Notes: generated by a model not told the origin, from the letters alone. DNA of 64,000 nt from Duganella sp. 1411 (GCF_017833525.1 NZ_JAFICD010000001.1:2170001-2234000); one strand, 5' to 3'; shown: positions 35,840-44,717, counted from the stretch's first letter. Translations and numbers: made by a program.

Positions 35840-37051
35840 TTAGTGGGCGGCGACGCGGGTGCGCTTGGTCTCGCCCGCCACGGCCGCACGCGGGTGGAGC
35901 CGGTCGAGGCGGCCGCTGAGCACGGTCAAGCCGTAGGCGCCCAGCACCACCAGCGCGCCGATCCAGCCGGTGTGCACCAGGCCCAGGTGTTCGACGATCA
36001 GGCCGCCGCCCCAGGCACCGCCGGCGATGCCCAGATTGAAGGCGGCGATGTTCAGGCCCGACGCCACATCGACCGCGCGCGGCGTGAAGTGCTCGGCCTG
36101 CTGGACCACGTACACCTGCAAGCCGGCGACGTTGCCAAAGGCGAAGGCGCCCCACACCAGCACCGTGATCAGCATCAGCCACTTGAACGGCGCCACGAAC
36201 GTTACCACCAGCAATACCGCGGCCAGGCCGAGGAAGATGATCTTCAGCGCGCCCACCGGGCCGCGCGCGTCGGCCAGCTTGCCGCCCCAGATGTTGCCAA
36301 CCGCGACCGAAACGCCGTACACCAGCATCACCAGCCCAACAGCGCTGGCGCCGAAGCCGGAGATCTGCTGCAGAATCGGCGCCAGATAGGTAAAGGCAAT
36401 GAAGGTGCCGCCATAGCCGACGGCCGTCATCGCGTACACCAGCAGCAGGCGCGGCTCGCCGAGTACCTTGACTTGCTGCAGCAGCGAGGCGGGCTTGCTG
36501 TGCTGGATCGTCTTCGGCACGAACAGCAGGCTGCCGACAAAGGCGATCACACCCAGCGCGGAGACGGCCAGGAACGTTTCGCGCCAGCCGAAATGCTGGC
36601 CGATGAAGGTGCCGAGCGGCACGCCGGTCACCAGCGCCACCGTCAGACCGGTGAACATGATGGCGATCGCGCTGGCCGCCTTCTCCTTCGGCACCAGCGA
36701 GGTGGCGATGGTCGAGCCGATCGAGAAGAACACGCCGTGCGCCAGACCGGTCAGGATGCGGGCGATCACCAGCGATTCGTAGCCGGGCGCTTTCCAGGCC
36801 AGCAGATTGCCGGCGGTGAACAGCACCATCAGCGAAACGAGCAAGGTCTTGCGCGGCAGCTTGCCCGTCAGCGCGGTGAGGACCGGCGCGCCGACCGCCA
36901 CGCCCAGCGCGTACAGGCTGACCAGCAGTCCGGCCGATGGCAGATTGACGCCCAAATCGGCGGCGATGGTCGGCAACAGGCCGACGATGACAAATTCGGT
37001 GGTGCCGATGGCGAACGCGCTGATGGTCAGCGCCAGCAAGGCAAGTGGCAT
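35840..37051 (-). CDS. MFS transporter, DHA1/AraJ-like
   Basis: 403 residues from ATG 37051 (AGGAG with a seven-base spacer). Twelve hydrophobic helices. The N-terminal FAIGTTEFVIVGLLPTIAADLG is the hallmark of the AraJ/NepI/YdhP group, followed by VSLYALGVAVGAPVLTALTGKLPRKTLL (motif A), and RILTGLAHGVFFSIGSTIATSLVP. This group exports sugars, nucleosides or drugs. No regulator is adjacent, so the substrate is unknown. Upstream 37052-37234 holds its promoter and a short tandem repeat. Confidence 0.92.
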   Translation of the reverse strand: MPLALLALTISAFAIGTTEFVIVGLLPTIAADLGVNLPSAGLLVSLYALGVAVGAPVLTALTGKLPRKTLLVSLMVLFTAGNLLAWKAPGYESLVIARILTGLAHGVFFSIGSTIATSLVPKEKAASAIAIMFTGLTVALVTGVPLGTFIGQHFGWRETFLAVSALGVIAFVGSLLFVPKTIQHSKPASLLQQVKVLGEPRLLLVYAMTAVGYGGTFIAFTYLAPILQQISGFGASAVGLVMLVYGVSVAVGNIWGGKLADARGPVGALKIIFLGLAAVLLVVTFVAPFKWLMLITVLVWGAFAFGNVAGLQVYVVQQAEHFTPRAVDVASGLNIAAFNLGIAGGAWGGGLIVEHLGLVHTGWIGALVVLGAYGLTVLSGRLDRLHPRAAVAGETKRTRVAAH

Positions 37052-37189
37052 GACTACACTCCTGATAAGTTGATGCCATGCAGTATCCGGAGTTTGCCTG
37101 CTGAGAAAAAGGCACGAAAACGCAGAACATATTTGCTCTACACGCAAAGATGGATGCGCGACACTTCAGCTCGTGTTGGAATGTTAGAC

Positions 37190-37217
37190 TTGACCCCAAT
37201 GATTTGACCCCAATGAT
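37190..37217. repeat. 14-base tandem duplication
   Basis: TTGACCCCAATGAT is present twice head to tail, just before the DUF3820 gene. The TTGACCCC word resembles the arms of the inverted repeat at 35751-35832 (GGGTCA), suggesting a remnant of the same repeat family. Confidence 0.7.
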
Positions 37218-37234
37218 TGATCGACAAGCTGACC

Positions 37235-37453
37235 ATGGATTCTGAAAAACTCGCGCTGCTGCTGACGCGTGAAATGCCTTACGGTAAATACAAGGGCCGC
37301 AAAATCGCCGACCTGCCCGGCCATTACCTCGGCTGGTTCGCGCGCGAGGGCTTCCCTGCCGGTGAGCTGGGCGCGCTGATCGCGTTGATGTACGAGCTCG
37401 ACCACAATGACTTGCGCGCCCTGCTCGATCCGCTGCGCCGTCAGGCTTTCTGA
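37235..37453 (+). CDS. DUF3820 family small protein
   Basis: 72 residues from ATG 37235. An in-frame TTG at 37217 would add six residues but lies in the tandem repeat, so the ATG is preferred. The core MPYGKYKGRKIADLPGHYLG, with WFAREGFPAGELGALIALMYELDHNDL, is the DUF3820 family pattern (also called putative quorum-sensing-regulated virulence factor). It is small, helical and without signal or membrane segments; molecular role unknown. Precedes the protealysin-like gene by 71 bases. Confidence 0.8.
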   Translation: MDSEKLALLLTREMPYGKYKGRKIADLPGHYLGWFAREGFPAGELGALIALMYELDHNDLRALLDPLRRQAF

Positions 37454-37524
37454 TTGCAATAGGTGACGTCGGAAAATTCCGATTCCGTGTATAAAGTCAC
37501 TTATCGCTAACAGAGGAGAACGCC

Positions 37525-38553
37525 ATGTCGCCCCACCCATATCGCTGCACCTGTTTCATCATCTCGTCGAAAATGCTGCGCGTGCTGGCCGACGAAGCGA
37601 CCGATGAGCACGAACGCTGCGTCTTGTTGGACCAGGCCGAGCTGTCGGCCCATTTGCGCGGCCAGCGTTCGGTGGCGCAGCCGACCACGGCGTTCGGCAT
37701 CACCACCACCGGCGAAAAACGCCGCACCGTCTACGATGCGAAAAACAAGGCCACTTTGCCGGGCAAACTGGTGCGCGGCGAAGGCGCCAAGCCCAGCGCC
37801 GACGTGGCCGTCAACCAGGCCTACGACGGCGCCGGCGCCACCTATGATTTCCTGTTCGAGGTGTTGAAGCGTAACTCGATCGACGACAAGGGCGTGCGGC
37901 TCGATTCCACCGTCCACTATCAAAAGAAATTCAACAACGCGTTCTGGAACGGCCAGCAAATGGTCTACGGCGACGGCGACGGCAAACTGTTCCTCGGCTT
38001 CACCGGCGCCATCGACGTCATCGCCCACGAATTGACCCACGGCTTGACGCAGAACGCCGTGCCCGGCGGCCTGGTCTACGACGACCAGAGCGGCGCGCTC
38101 AACGAATCCATTTCCGACGTCTTCGGCAGCATGGTCAAGCAGTGGAAACTCAAGCAGAGCAGCGCGCAGGCCGACTGGCTGATCGGCGCCGGCATCATGG
38201 GGCCGACTGTCGGCAAGGCGCTGCGCTCGATGGCCGATCCGGGCAACAAGGAACTTACCTGGTCCGGCGATGACCAACCCAAGACGATGGCCGGATATAT
38301 CGAGGACGGCGACGTCCATACCAACTCGGGCATTCCGAACCACGCTTTTTACGTGGCCTGCATGGCGCTCAAAGGCAATTCATGGGACAAGGCCGGCCCG
38401 ATCTGGTACAAGTCGTTGGCCTTGCTGACGTCCAACGCCACGTTCGCCGACATGGCCAAGGCCACCATGCAGTCCGCCGAGCTGCTGTACGGCGCCGGTT
38501 CGACCGAACAGCAGGCGGTGCGCGACGCGTGGACGAAAGTCGGCGTGATCTGA
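37525..38553 (+). CDS. M4 metallopeptidase, protealysin-like
   Basis: 342 residues, with no signal peptide. The short N-terminal propeptide starts YRCTCFIISSKMLRVLADEA, matching the protealysin precursor (CxCFIxxxML). Thermolysin-family zinc site: H168 and H172 in HELTHGLTQ, catalytic E169, third ligand E194 in GALNESISDVFGS; catalytic His in DVHTNSGIPNHAFY. Protealysins are intracellular or non-classically released zinc proteases linked to host-cell invasion or interbacterial behaviour in Serratia. An emfourin inhibitor gene follows eight bases downstream, the classic operon. Confidence 0.94.
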   Translation: MSPHPYRCTCFIISSKMLRVLADEATDEHERCVLLDQAELSAHLRGQRSVAQPTTAFGITTTGEKRRTVYDAKNKATLPGKLVRGEGAKPSADVAVNQAYDGAGATYDFLFEVLKRNSIDDKGVRLDSTVHYQKKFNNAFWNGQQMVYGDGDGKLFLGFTGAIDVIAHELTHGLTQNAVPGGLVYDDQSGALNESISDVFGSMVKQWKLKQSSAQADWLIGAGIMGPTVGKALRSMADPGNKELTWSGDDQPKTMAGYIEDGDVHTNSGIPNHAFYVACMALKGNSWDKAGPIWYKSLALLTSNATFADMAKATMQSAELLYGAGSTEQQAVRDAWTKVGVI

Positions 38554-38561
38554 AAGGAAGC

Positions 38562-38870
38562 ATGATGCGGATGAAACTACGATGTACCGGCGGCTTCGCC
38601 GGACCGGCTGGCGCCCAGACGCGCACCGTCGATCTGGCGTGCCTGCCGCACGACCAGGCCGAGCAGATGCAGCAGCTGGTGCAGGCCTGCGATTTTTTCG
38701 CGCTGCCGGACAAGCTGGTCAAAACCGAGCCGAAGTCCTGGGATTTCCAGTACGACCTGGAGGTCGACGAGGGCCAGCAAGCCCACACCGTGCGCTATCA
38801 CCTCGACGCGGTGCCCGAGCAACTGCGGACGTTGACCGAGAAGATCAACGACGAGGTCGATCCGGACTAA
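38562..38870 (+). CDS. emfourin-like inhibitor of protealysin
   Basis: 102 residues from ATG 38562; the ATG at 38565 has better spacing from AGGA and may be used. It begins MKLRCTGGFAGPAG, the emfourin signature GGFAG region, followed by CLPHDQAEQMQQLVQACDFF, SWDFQYDLEVDEGQ and HTVRYHLDAVPEQLRTL. No signal peptide. Emfourins (M4in) are slow tight-binding protein inhibitors of protealysin-like proteases, encoded right after the protease, as here. This keeps the intracellular protease silent. Confidence 0.88.
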   Translation: MMRMKLRCTGGFAGPAGAQTRTVDLACLPHDQAEQMQQLVQACDFFALPDKLVKTEPKSWDFQYDLEVDEGQQAHTVRYHLDAVPEQLRTLTEKINDEVDPD

Positions 38871-38877
38871 CTGATGA

Positions 38878-39267
38878 CTAGCTGATCTTTAGTTCGGGAT
38901 AGCCGGTGCGGGGATCGTGTTCGCGGCTGAAGCGATGGTCGGGCAACAAGGCCAGCAGCAATTCGGCCGTGGTGCGCACCACGCAGCCCGGGGCGACATG
39001 GCCGCCGAGCACCTGTCCGCTCGCGTCGGACACCGACATGTGCAGATGGGCGCCGTCGGGCGCGATCGAGCCGGCCAGCGTGAGGATTTCCAGGTCGCCG
39101 CGCAGCGCCGTAGGCTGCGGCTGGCCGGCGTAGCGCAGTTGCGCGGCGCTCAGGCTGCCGATGCCTTGCAGCACGAAGCCGGCCTGGTGGCCGCTGGCCA
39201 GCAAGGCGGCGACGACGGCGGCGCGCACGTCGTCGCCGGGCTGCAGGCGCAGCGGCAAGGTCAGCAT
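38878..39267 (-). CDS. PCC/DUF296-domain protein
   Basis: 129 residues from ATG 39267, overlapping the glutaredoxin-like stop (TGATG). Features of the PPC/DUF296 trimeric domain: LRLQPGDDVRAAVVAALLASG, FVLQGIGSLSAAQLRYAG, EILTLAGSIAPDGAHLHMSV and GQVLGGHVAPGCVVRTTAELLL. In plants the domain accompanies AT-hook proteins; bacterial stand-alone versions have no firm function. Conserved His residues (HLH and GGH) could bind metal. Translated together with the cysteine-less glutaredoxin. Confidence 0.85.
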   Translation of the reverse strand: MLTLPLRLQPGDDVRAAVVAALLASGHQAGFVLQGIGSLSAAQLRYAGQPQPTALRGDLEILTLAGSIAPDGAHLHMSVSDASGQVLGGHVAPGCVVRTTAELLLALLPDHRFSREHDPRTGYPELKIS

Positions 39268-39632
39268 CAAGCCACCATGCGCGCGAACTCGCCGCTCTGG
39301 ATGAGCTTGTGCAGATCGGAGGCGCCGCCGATCAGCACGCCTTTGACGAAAATCATCGGGAAGGTCGGCCAGCCGGTCCACATCTTGAGCGCCGTGCGCG
39401 GGCGCCATTCGGAGAAGTAATTACCGTAGCTCAGGTATTTGTAGGGTGTGCCGTTGGCGTCGAGCAGCTGGCGCGCCTTGCGCGGAAACGGGTTCAGCCC
39501 CATGCCGACCACCACCACCGTGTTGGCGGCGATGGCGGCCTGGACCTCGGTGACGAGGTCGCGGCGGTAGGCGCCGACGCGCTCGCGGATGGCGGGATGG
39601 AGGTGGGCTTCGTCCAGGATGTTGCGGCTCAT
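39267..39632 (-). CDS. glutaredoxin-like protein lacking the active-site cysteine
   Basis: 121 residues from ATG 39632 (GAGGAA upstream). The fold markers of monothiol Grx4/GrxD are present: VVVVGMG strand, WTGWPTFPMIFVKG with the cis-Pro loop, GVLIGGASDLHKLIQSGEF. Where CGFS (or CPYC) should stand, the sequence reads LNPFPRKARQLL, so the thiol is replaced by Asn (N47). There is no Cys anywhere in the protein. It therefore cannot do thiol chemistry or bind a [2Fe-2S] cluster in the usual way. It may be structural, regulatory or a glutathione-binding relic. Confidence 0.8.
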   Translation of the reverse strand: MSRNILDEAHLHPAIRERVGAYRRDLVTEVQAAIAANTVVVVGMGLNPFPRKARQLLDANGTPYKYLSYGNYFSEWRPRTALKMWTGWPTFPMIFVKGVLIGGASDLHKLIQSGEFARMVA

Positions 39633-39734
39633 CGTGTTCCTCGTGATCATGAAAACCGCAAGGGTAGCCGTAACCGGCGCCGACGGCCAGCATTTTTCGC
39701 GCGAGCGCCCGCAACCCAAACATTCTTCTGAACC

Positions 39735-39766
39735 ACGTAGGGCGGATTAGCGAAGCGTAATCCGCC
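39735..39766 (+). repeat. interspersed repeat copy
   Basis: Single copy of the ACGTAGGGCGGATTAG...GCGTAATCCGCC element, followed by ATGCATGCG and a GCCGGCGGC centre as in the other copies. It sits in the 191-base gap between the glutaredoxin-like gene and the SYLF lipoprotein gene, upstream of the former and downstream of the latter. No gene is seen in this gap. Confidence 0.85.
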
Positions 39767-39823
39767 ATGCATGCGTCGCCGGCGGCGCGTGCAGGCGGAT
39801 CCGTGGTTACGCCCGCTTACGCC

Positions 39824-40405
39824 TCACAGCGCCAGCTTGCTGATCTTCGTGCCTTCCAGGTTCAGGTTGGCCATCAATCCCGCGTTGGTCAGCACCAGCG
39901 CCTGCACCGGCCCCGTCGCCGTGGTGGTGTCGATCTCGCCATTGGCGCCCACCTTCAGCAACGCCACCGAGCCGTCGACGCCGGCCGTCCAGCCTTTGCT
40001 GTTGCGGAATTTATCCAGCGCTTCCCGCGTCATGAACAACAGCACCACCGCCTTCGACTGCGCGCCCGCCTGGAACCCCACCGACACCGACGTCATGCTG
40101 TAATAATCGGCCGTCTGGCCACCCGTGCGCAACACGCCGCGGCCGTACTCGCCGCCGACCACCAGCCCGGCCGCCAGCACGCGCGGGAACACCAGCACGC
40201 CGCTGGACTTGCGCACCAGCTCGCGCGACCCCTTCACTTCCTTGTACAGCCGCTCCAGCGTGTCGTAGGAGCCGCGCTCGATCTCCGTCTTGACGGCCGC
40301 CGGGTCGGACTTGGCGTCGGTGGTGGTGGTCGTGCAGCCGCCCAGGGCCAGGCCGGCGAACGCCACGGCGGCGGTGGCGCGCATCAGAAAGGTACGTTTT
40401 TGCAT
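39824..40405 (-). CDS. SYLF/Ysc84-domain lipoprotein
   Basis: 193 residues from ATG 40405 (AGGAG, seven-base spacer). The lipoprotein signal ends in LALGGC. The SYLF (Ysc84) domain follows: LVRKSSGVLVFPRVLAAGLVVGGEYGRGVLRTGGQTADYYSM, SVGFQAGAQSKAVVLLFMT, and GWTAGVDGSVALLKVGANGEIDT. In eukaryotes the domain binds phosphoinositides; the bacterial lipoproteins are periplasmic/outer-membrane anchored with unclear function. Single gene. Confidence 0.88.
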   Translation of the reverse strand: MQKRTFLMRATAAVAFAGLALGGCTTTTTDAKSDPAAVKTEIERGSYDTLERLYKEVKGSRELVRKSSGVLVFPRVLAAGLVVGGEYGRGVLRTGGQTADYYSMTSVSVGFQAGAQSKAVVLLFMTREALDKFRNSKGWTAGVDGSVALLKVGANGEIDTTTATGPVQALVLTNAGLMANLNLEGTKISKLAL

Positions 40406-40517
40406 AGAAGTCTCCTGAGGATAGTCGAGTGAGCCAGCTTGCCAAAATAGCACCCCGATTTTGGCACTTTTATTCAAAACGTGCCATAACTCGCGCTTCT
40501 ATCAAACGCGCCAGCAA

Positions 40518-42677
40518 CTAAACCCGCGTGCCGAAGGCCAATCGCTTGCCTTCCCGCAACATCGCGGCGAATTCCACGGCGGGCACCGGTTGGCTGAACA
40601 GATAGCCCTGCAGCTGGTCGCAGCCCAGCGCGCGCAGGAAGCTCATTTGCTCGACCGTCTCCACGCCCTCGGCGACGATCTCCTGGCGCAGTTGCTGCGC
40701 CATCGTGACGATCGCGCGCGCGATGGCGCAATCGTTTTCCTCGTACGGCAGGCCGACCACGAACGAGCGGTCGATCTTGAGGGTGCTGATCGGGAATTTC
40801 TTCAGGTAGGCCAGGCTGGAATAACCGGTGCCGAAGTCGTCCAGCGCCAGCGACATGCCCATCGCCACCAGCTCGTTCATGATGGCGATGACGTTGTCGG
40901 TGCCGCGCACCAGCAGGCTTTCGGTGATTTCCAGATTGATCTGGTCCGGCTGCACGCCGTGGCGCTCCAGCACCGCGGCGATGCGCTGCGGCAGCTGGCT
41001 GTCGAACTGCCGCGCCGACAGGTTGACGGCCACCGGCGGCATGATCAGGTTGTCCTCGCGCCAGTCGCGGATCTGGCGGCAGGCCTGCTCCAGCACCCAC
41101 GTGCCCAGGTCGAGTATCAGGCCGCTCTCCTCGGCCACCGGGATGAACACGCCCGGCGACACCAGCCCGCGCACCGGATGGCGCCAGCGCAGCAGCGCCT
41201 CGGCGCCGACGATGCGGCCGCTGCGCAGGCTCACCTTGGGCTGGTAGTACAGCAGCAACTCGTCGTTGACCAGCGCCTGGCGCAACTCGCTCTCGAGCCG
41301 CAGGTGCTCCTTGGCGCGCTGGTTCATCTCCTCGCTGTAGAACAGGAAATCGGCCTCGATGTTTTGCGCCGCCTTGTTCATGGCGACGTCGGCGTAGCGG
41401 ATCAGCGTCGGCACGTCGGTGCCGTCCTCGGTGTAGACGGTGATGCCGATGTGCGCGCCCACCTGCAGGCTGTGCGAGGCGATGCGGATCGGCGCGGCCA
41501 GGGTCGCCAGCAGCTTTTGCGCGACGATGGCGGCGTGTTCGCGCTTGTCGATGTGCAGCAGCGCGACGGCGAACTTGTGGCCGTCGAGCCGCGCCAGCAC
41601 ATCGGCCTCGCGCAGCGTGGCGCGGAACATGCGGCCGATCTCGCACAGCAGCTCGTTGCCGATGTCGCTGCCGAGCGTGTCGCTGATGGCGCCGACGCGG
41701 GTGATCTCGAGCACCAGCATCGCGCCGTGCTCCTGCGAGCGCCGGTTCTCCGTCATCGCCTGGCCCACCAGCTGCGTCAGCAGGCACAGGTTGGGCAGGC
41801 CGGTCAGCGCGTCGTAGTTGGCCATGCGCTGCATGCGCGCCTGCGCGTCCTTGTGCTCGCTGATGTCGGAGAACAGCGAGAACGTGTGGCTGATCTGGCC
41901 ATGCTCGTCGCGCACCACGCTGATCGTCACCGACTGCGGGAACAGCTCGCCGTTCTTGCGCTTGCCGATGATCTCGCCGCGCCACGGCCCGGCGCCGCGC
42001 ATCGCCGCGCGCACCTTGGCGCGGAACTCGGCGTCGTGCACGCCCGAGCGCAGCAGGTCCGGCGTCTTGCCGATCGATTCTTCGGGCGAGTAACCGGTGA
42101 TGCGCGTGAACGAGGAGTTGATCGAGACGATGCGCTCGTTGGCGTCGGTGATCAGCACGCCCTGGTCGCTGTCCTCGATGATGCGCGCGTGCAGGTTGAT
42201 CTTGTCGGCCGCCGACAGCGCCTCGTCCACCTGCGCCAGCCGCACCAGCATGCCGGCCGGCTCGCCGCTGTCGTCGTGGCGCATGAAGATATGCATCTTG
42301 ACCCAGATGATCTCGCCGTTCTTCTTGCGGCGGCGCACCTCGGCGGTGGCGCCGGCCTCGCCGCCGGCGTCGAAATACAGCTCGGCGATGTTGCCGTCGT
42401 CGTCGTCCTCGGCGTACAGGAACAGCACGTGCCGGCCCAGCGCCTCGTCGGCCTCGTAGCCGAACAGGCGCGTCGCGCCCGGGCTCCAGGCCGTCAGGTA
42501 GCCGGTCAGGTCCAGCTCGAGCACGGCGTGGTCGTCGGCGTCGACCGACGGCGCCATCGCCGCGCGCGCCTCGGCCAGCGCGGCGTCCAGGCTGGCCAGC
42601 GTGCGCGCCAGCGCCTCGCCCTGCTCGCCGCGGGCCCGCTGACTGAGCGCCAGGCAACGCTCGATCGCGTCAAGCAT
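40518..42677 (-). CDS. PAS-PAS-GGDEF-EAL protein, probable c-di-GMP phosphodiesterase
   Basis: 719 residues. PAS 1 at ~48-150, PAS 2 at ~165-275 (VLITDANERIVSINSSFTRITGYS), a GGDEF domain at ~285-450, EAL at ~460-705. The GGDEF signature is degraded to RLDGHKFAVALLH, so cyclase activity is unlikely. The EAL domain keeps AEALLRW, NLEITESLL, ALDDFGTGYSSL and KIDRSFV with AEGVE, so c-di-GMP hydrolysis is expected. No transmembrane helices. Its start overlaps the HDOD gene end by eight bases, so both signalling proteins are made together. Confidence 0.9.
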   Translation of the reverse strand: MLDAIERCLALSQRARGEQGEALARTLASLDAALAEARAAMAPSVDADDHAVLELDLTGYLTAWSPGATRLFGYEADEALGRHVLFLYAEDDDDGNIAELYFDAGGEAGATAEVRRRKKNGEIIWVKMHIFMRHDDSGEPAGMLVRLAQVDEALSAADKINLHARIIEDSDQGVLITDANERIVSINSSFTRITGYSPEESIGKTPDLLRSGVHDAEFRAKVRAAMRGAGPWRGEIIGKRKNGELFPQSVTISVVRDEHGQISHTFSLFSDISEHKDAQARMQRMANYDALTGLPNLCLLTQLVGQAMTENRRSQEHGAMLVLEITRVGAISDTLGSDIGNELLCEIGRMFRATLREADVLARLDGHKFAVALLHIDKREHAAIVAQKLLATLAAPIRIASHSLQVGAHIGITVYTEDGTDVPTLIRYADVAMNKAAQNIEADFLFYSEEMNQRAKEHLRLESELRQALVNDELLLYYQPKVSLRSGRIVGAEALLRWRHPVRGLVSPGVFIPVAEESGLILDLGTWVLEQACRQIRDWREDNLIMPPVAVNLSARQFDSQLPQRIAAVLERHGVQPDQINLEITESLLVRGTDNVIAIMNELVAMGMSLALDDFGTGYSSLAYLKKFPISTLKIDRSFVVGLPYEENDCAIARAIVTMAQQLRQEIVAEGVETVEQMSFLRALGCDQLQGYLFSQPVPAVEFAAMLREGKRLAFGTRV

Positions 42678-43671
42678 GGGACTGGCCCGTTTTGCCGGAC
42701 GCCACGGTCTGCATCCACAGGTAGGCGTCGGCGACGACCTGGTTGAAGCCGTCCGTGTCGATCTGCAGCGCCTGCAGACGCGACGCCAGCGCGGCCTCGT
42801 CGTCGCGCTCGGCCGCCTCGACCACGCCGAGCAGGTCGCCCAGCTCGCCCTCGTGCGCCAGCAGCGCCTGCTGAACGGCCTCGCTCATCGTCAACGGCTG
42901 CAGCACTTCGGGCAGCGGCATGCCGAACAACACGCCCAGCAGCGAGAACATGCCGACCATGAACGCCTGCTCCTGGCGCGACTTGCCCAGGCCGGCGTCC
43001 CTGGCCAGCAGTTCCATCGCCCGCGCCCGCACCGCCACGCGCGCCAGCAGCATCGGCGAGCGGCGGTCGCCCTCGCGCGACGAGAACAGCATCAGGTTAA
43101 GCCAGCGCCGCAGTTGCGAGCGCCCCAGGATCAGGATCGCCTGCGAAAAACTGGTGACGCGGCGGCCGGCGCCCATGCCCAGCGAATTGACCAGCCGCAG
43201 CAGGTGATACGACAGCGTCGGGTCTTGCCGCAGCACCGCTTCGATTTCGTGGGTGTCGGCGTCGGCCGAGACCAGTTGCACCAGATGCAGCGCCAGCGCG
43301 CGCGAGGCCACCTGGCTGCCCACCGGCTTGGACGGCGGCGCCAGGAACCATTCGCCCTCGACCCAGGTCGCGCTGGACGGCATCGCATTGCAGAGCTCGC
43401 CATCGGCGCGGTGCAGCTTGTCGGCCGGCAGCCGCTTCCAGCCGGCCTGGTCCAACTGCGCGGCGATGGCGCCGTCGAGCCCGGCGCGGTAGTAGCAGCC
43501 CATCAGGCCGCCGGCCAGTTCGCCCAGCACGCCGGCGACGGTCTGCGGCAACGCGGCCGGACCGCCCAAGCGCTCCAGCACGCCGGCGTCAAGCAGCAGC
43601 GCGCCGGGGTGACCGTTGCGGTCGGCCAGCGGATGCAGGAAAACGGGCGGGATGGAGATCAGGGCGGTCAT
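42670..43671 (-). CDS. HDOD-domain signalling protein
   Basis: 333 residues from ATG 43671; an in-frame TTG lies just before it. The C-terminal HDOD domain (~130-325) shows ALHLVQLVSADADTHEIEAVLRQDPTLSYHLLRLVNS, FSQAILILGRSQLRRWLNLML and a helical tail. The N-terminal ~120 residues resemble a degenerate EAL-like region as in YuxH/CdgJ proteins (PALPQTV, LDQAGW), too eroded to be catalytic. Such proteins link c-di-GMP signalling to motility or the cell cycle. Eight-base overlap with the PAS-GGDEF-EAL gene. Confidence 0.85.
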   Translation of the reverse strand: MTALISIPPVFLHPLADRNGHPGALLLDAGVLERLGGPAALPQTVAGVLGELAGGLMGCYYRAGLDGAIAAQLDQAGWKRLPADKLHRADGELCNAMPSSATWVEGEWFLAPPSKPVGSQVASRALALHLVQLVSADADTHEIEAVLRQDPTLSYHLLRLVNSLGMGAGRRVTSFSQAILILGRSQLRRWLNLMLFSSREGDRRSPMLLARVAVRARAMELLARDAGLGKSRQEQAFMVGMFSLLGVLFGMPLPEVLQPLTMSEAVQQALLAHEGELGDLLGVVEAAERDDEAALASRLQALQIDTDGFNQVVADAYLWMQTVASGKTGQSHA

Positions 43672-43784
43672 CAATGATCCAGCAAAAACAGTCAGTTATG
43701 CCGCTATGGTACTCCGAAACTGTTGGCGTTGGTCAACATTGTGGAGCCGTGCGGGGCTCACCCCCGCCGCTTCCCTGCGCCGCG

Positions 43785-44717
43785 TCAAACGGATGGCGCG
43801 TGCCGGGGCAAATGTTGCAACAGCCGCTCGAACAGCCCCGGCTGCCGCATGCGGGCCATCCACCAGTCCAGCGCGGCGCCGTGCTCGCCACCGCGCCAGG
43901 CCAGGTAGAAGGTTTCGGCCGGCTTGGGCTCCTGCACCTGTTTTTCCACCAGCAAGCCGGCGTCGATGGCGGCGCGCGCGCACGGCTCGGGCAGGAAACC
44001 GAAGCCGGTGCCGGCCAGCTGGAATTGCAATTTCGTCTTCATGTCGGGCACGGTCAGCGTGTCCTGTCCCAGCAACAGGCCGACCGTGCGCGGCGCCAGC
44101 TGGCGGGCCGAGTCGGCAACGCTGACGGCCCGGTATTGTTGTAAATGCACGCGGTCGAGCTTGCCCTCGACCGCCGCCAGCGGATGCGACGGCGCCACCG
44201 CAAAGACGAACTCGACCTTGCCGATCGGCTCCGACACGTAGCCGCCGCCGGCCGGACCGTCGCCGGCCACGCCCACCAGCAAATCGGCGCGCCGGTCCAG
44301 CAGCGCCTCCCAGGCGCCGGACAGGGTTTCCTGCAGGATGCGCAGCCGGGTCTGTTGGGCGACCTGATAGAAGGCGCTGATATCGTCGAGGAACATGCTC
44401 GGCGAAAACATCGAATCCATGCATACCGCCAGCTCGGTCTCCCAGCCGGAGGCCACGCGCCGCACCCGGTGCTCCAGGTCCTGCGCGGCCTTGAGCAGGT
44501 AGCGCCCCTCCTTGAGCAACTCGACGCCGGCCGCCGTCAGCACCACGCGCGGGCCGTTGCGCTCGAACACCTGGACGCCCAGATCGTCCTCCAGCTTGCC
44601 CACAGTATAAGAGATGGTCGACGGCACGCGGTGCAATTCCTTGCCGGCGGCCGAGAACGAGCCACGGCGGTCGATGGCGTCGACGATTTGCAGCGCTTCA
44701 AGGCTTAATCTGAGCAT
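43785..44717 (-). CDS. LysR-family transcriptional regulator
   Basis: 310 residues. The N-terminal winged HTH reads LEALQIVDAIDRRGSFSAAG, HRVPSTISYTVGKLEDDLGVQVFERNG and LTAAGVELL. The effector domain starts near residue 90 (LAVCMDSMFSPS, LLVGVAGDGPAGGGY). It is divergent from the pirin gene, the common LysR-pirin arrangement, where the regulator controls the pirin in response to an unknown small molecule. The 173-base spacer is AT-rich (44720-44790) and should hold both promoters. Confidence 0.92.
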   Translation of the reverse strand: MLRLSLEALQIVDAIDRRGSFSAAGKELHRVPSTISYTVGKLEDDLGVQVFERNGPRVVLTAAGVELLKEGRYLLKAAQDLEHRVRRVASGWETELAVCMDSMFSPSMFLDDISAFYQVAQQTRLRILQETLSGAWEALLDRRADLLVGVAGDGPAGGGYVSEPIGKVEFVFAVAPSHPLAAVEGKLDRVHLQQYRAVSVADSARQLAPRTVGLLLGQDTLTVPDMKTKLQFQLAGTGFGFLPEPCARAAIDAGLLVEKQVQEPKPAETFYLAWRGGEHGAALDWWMARMRQPGLFERLLQHLPRHAPSV

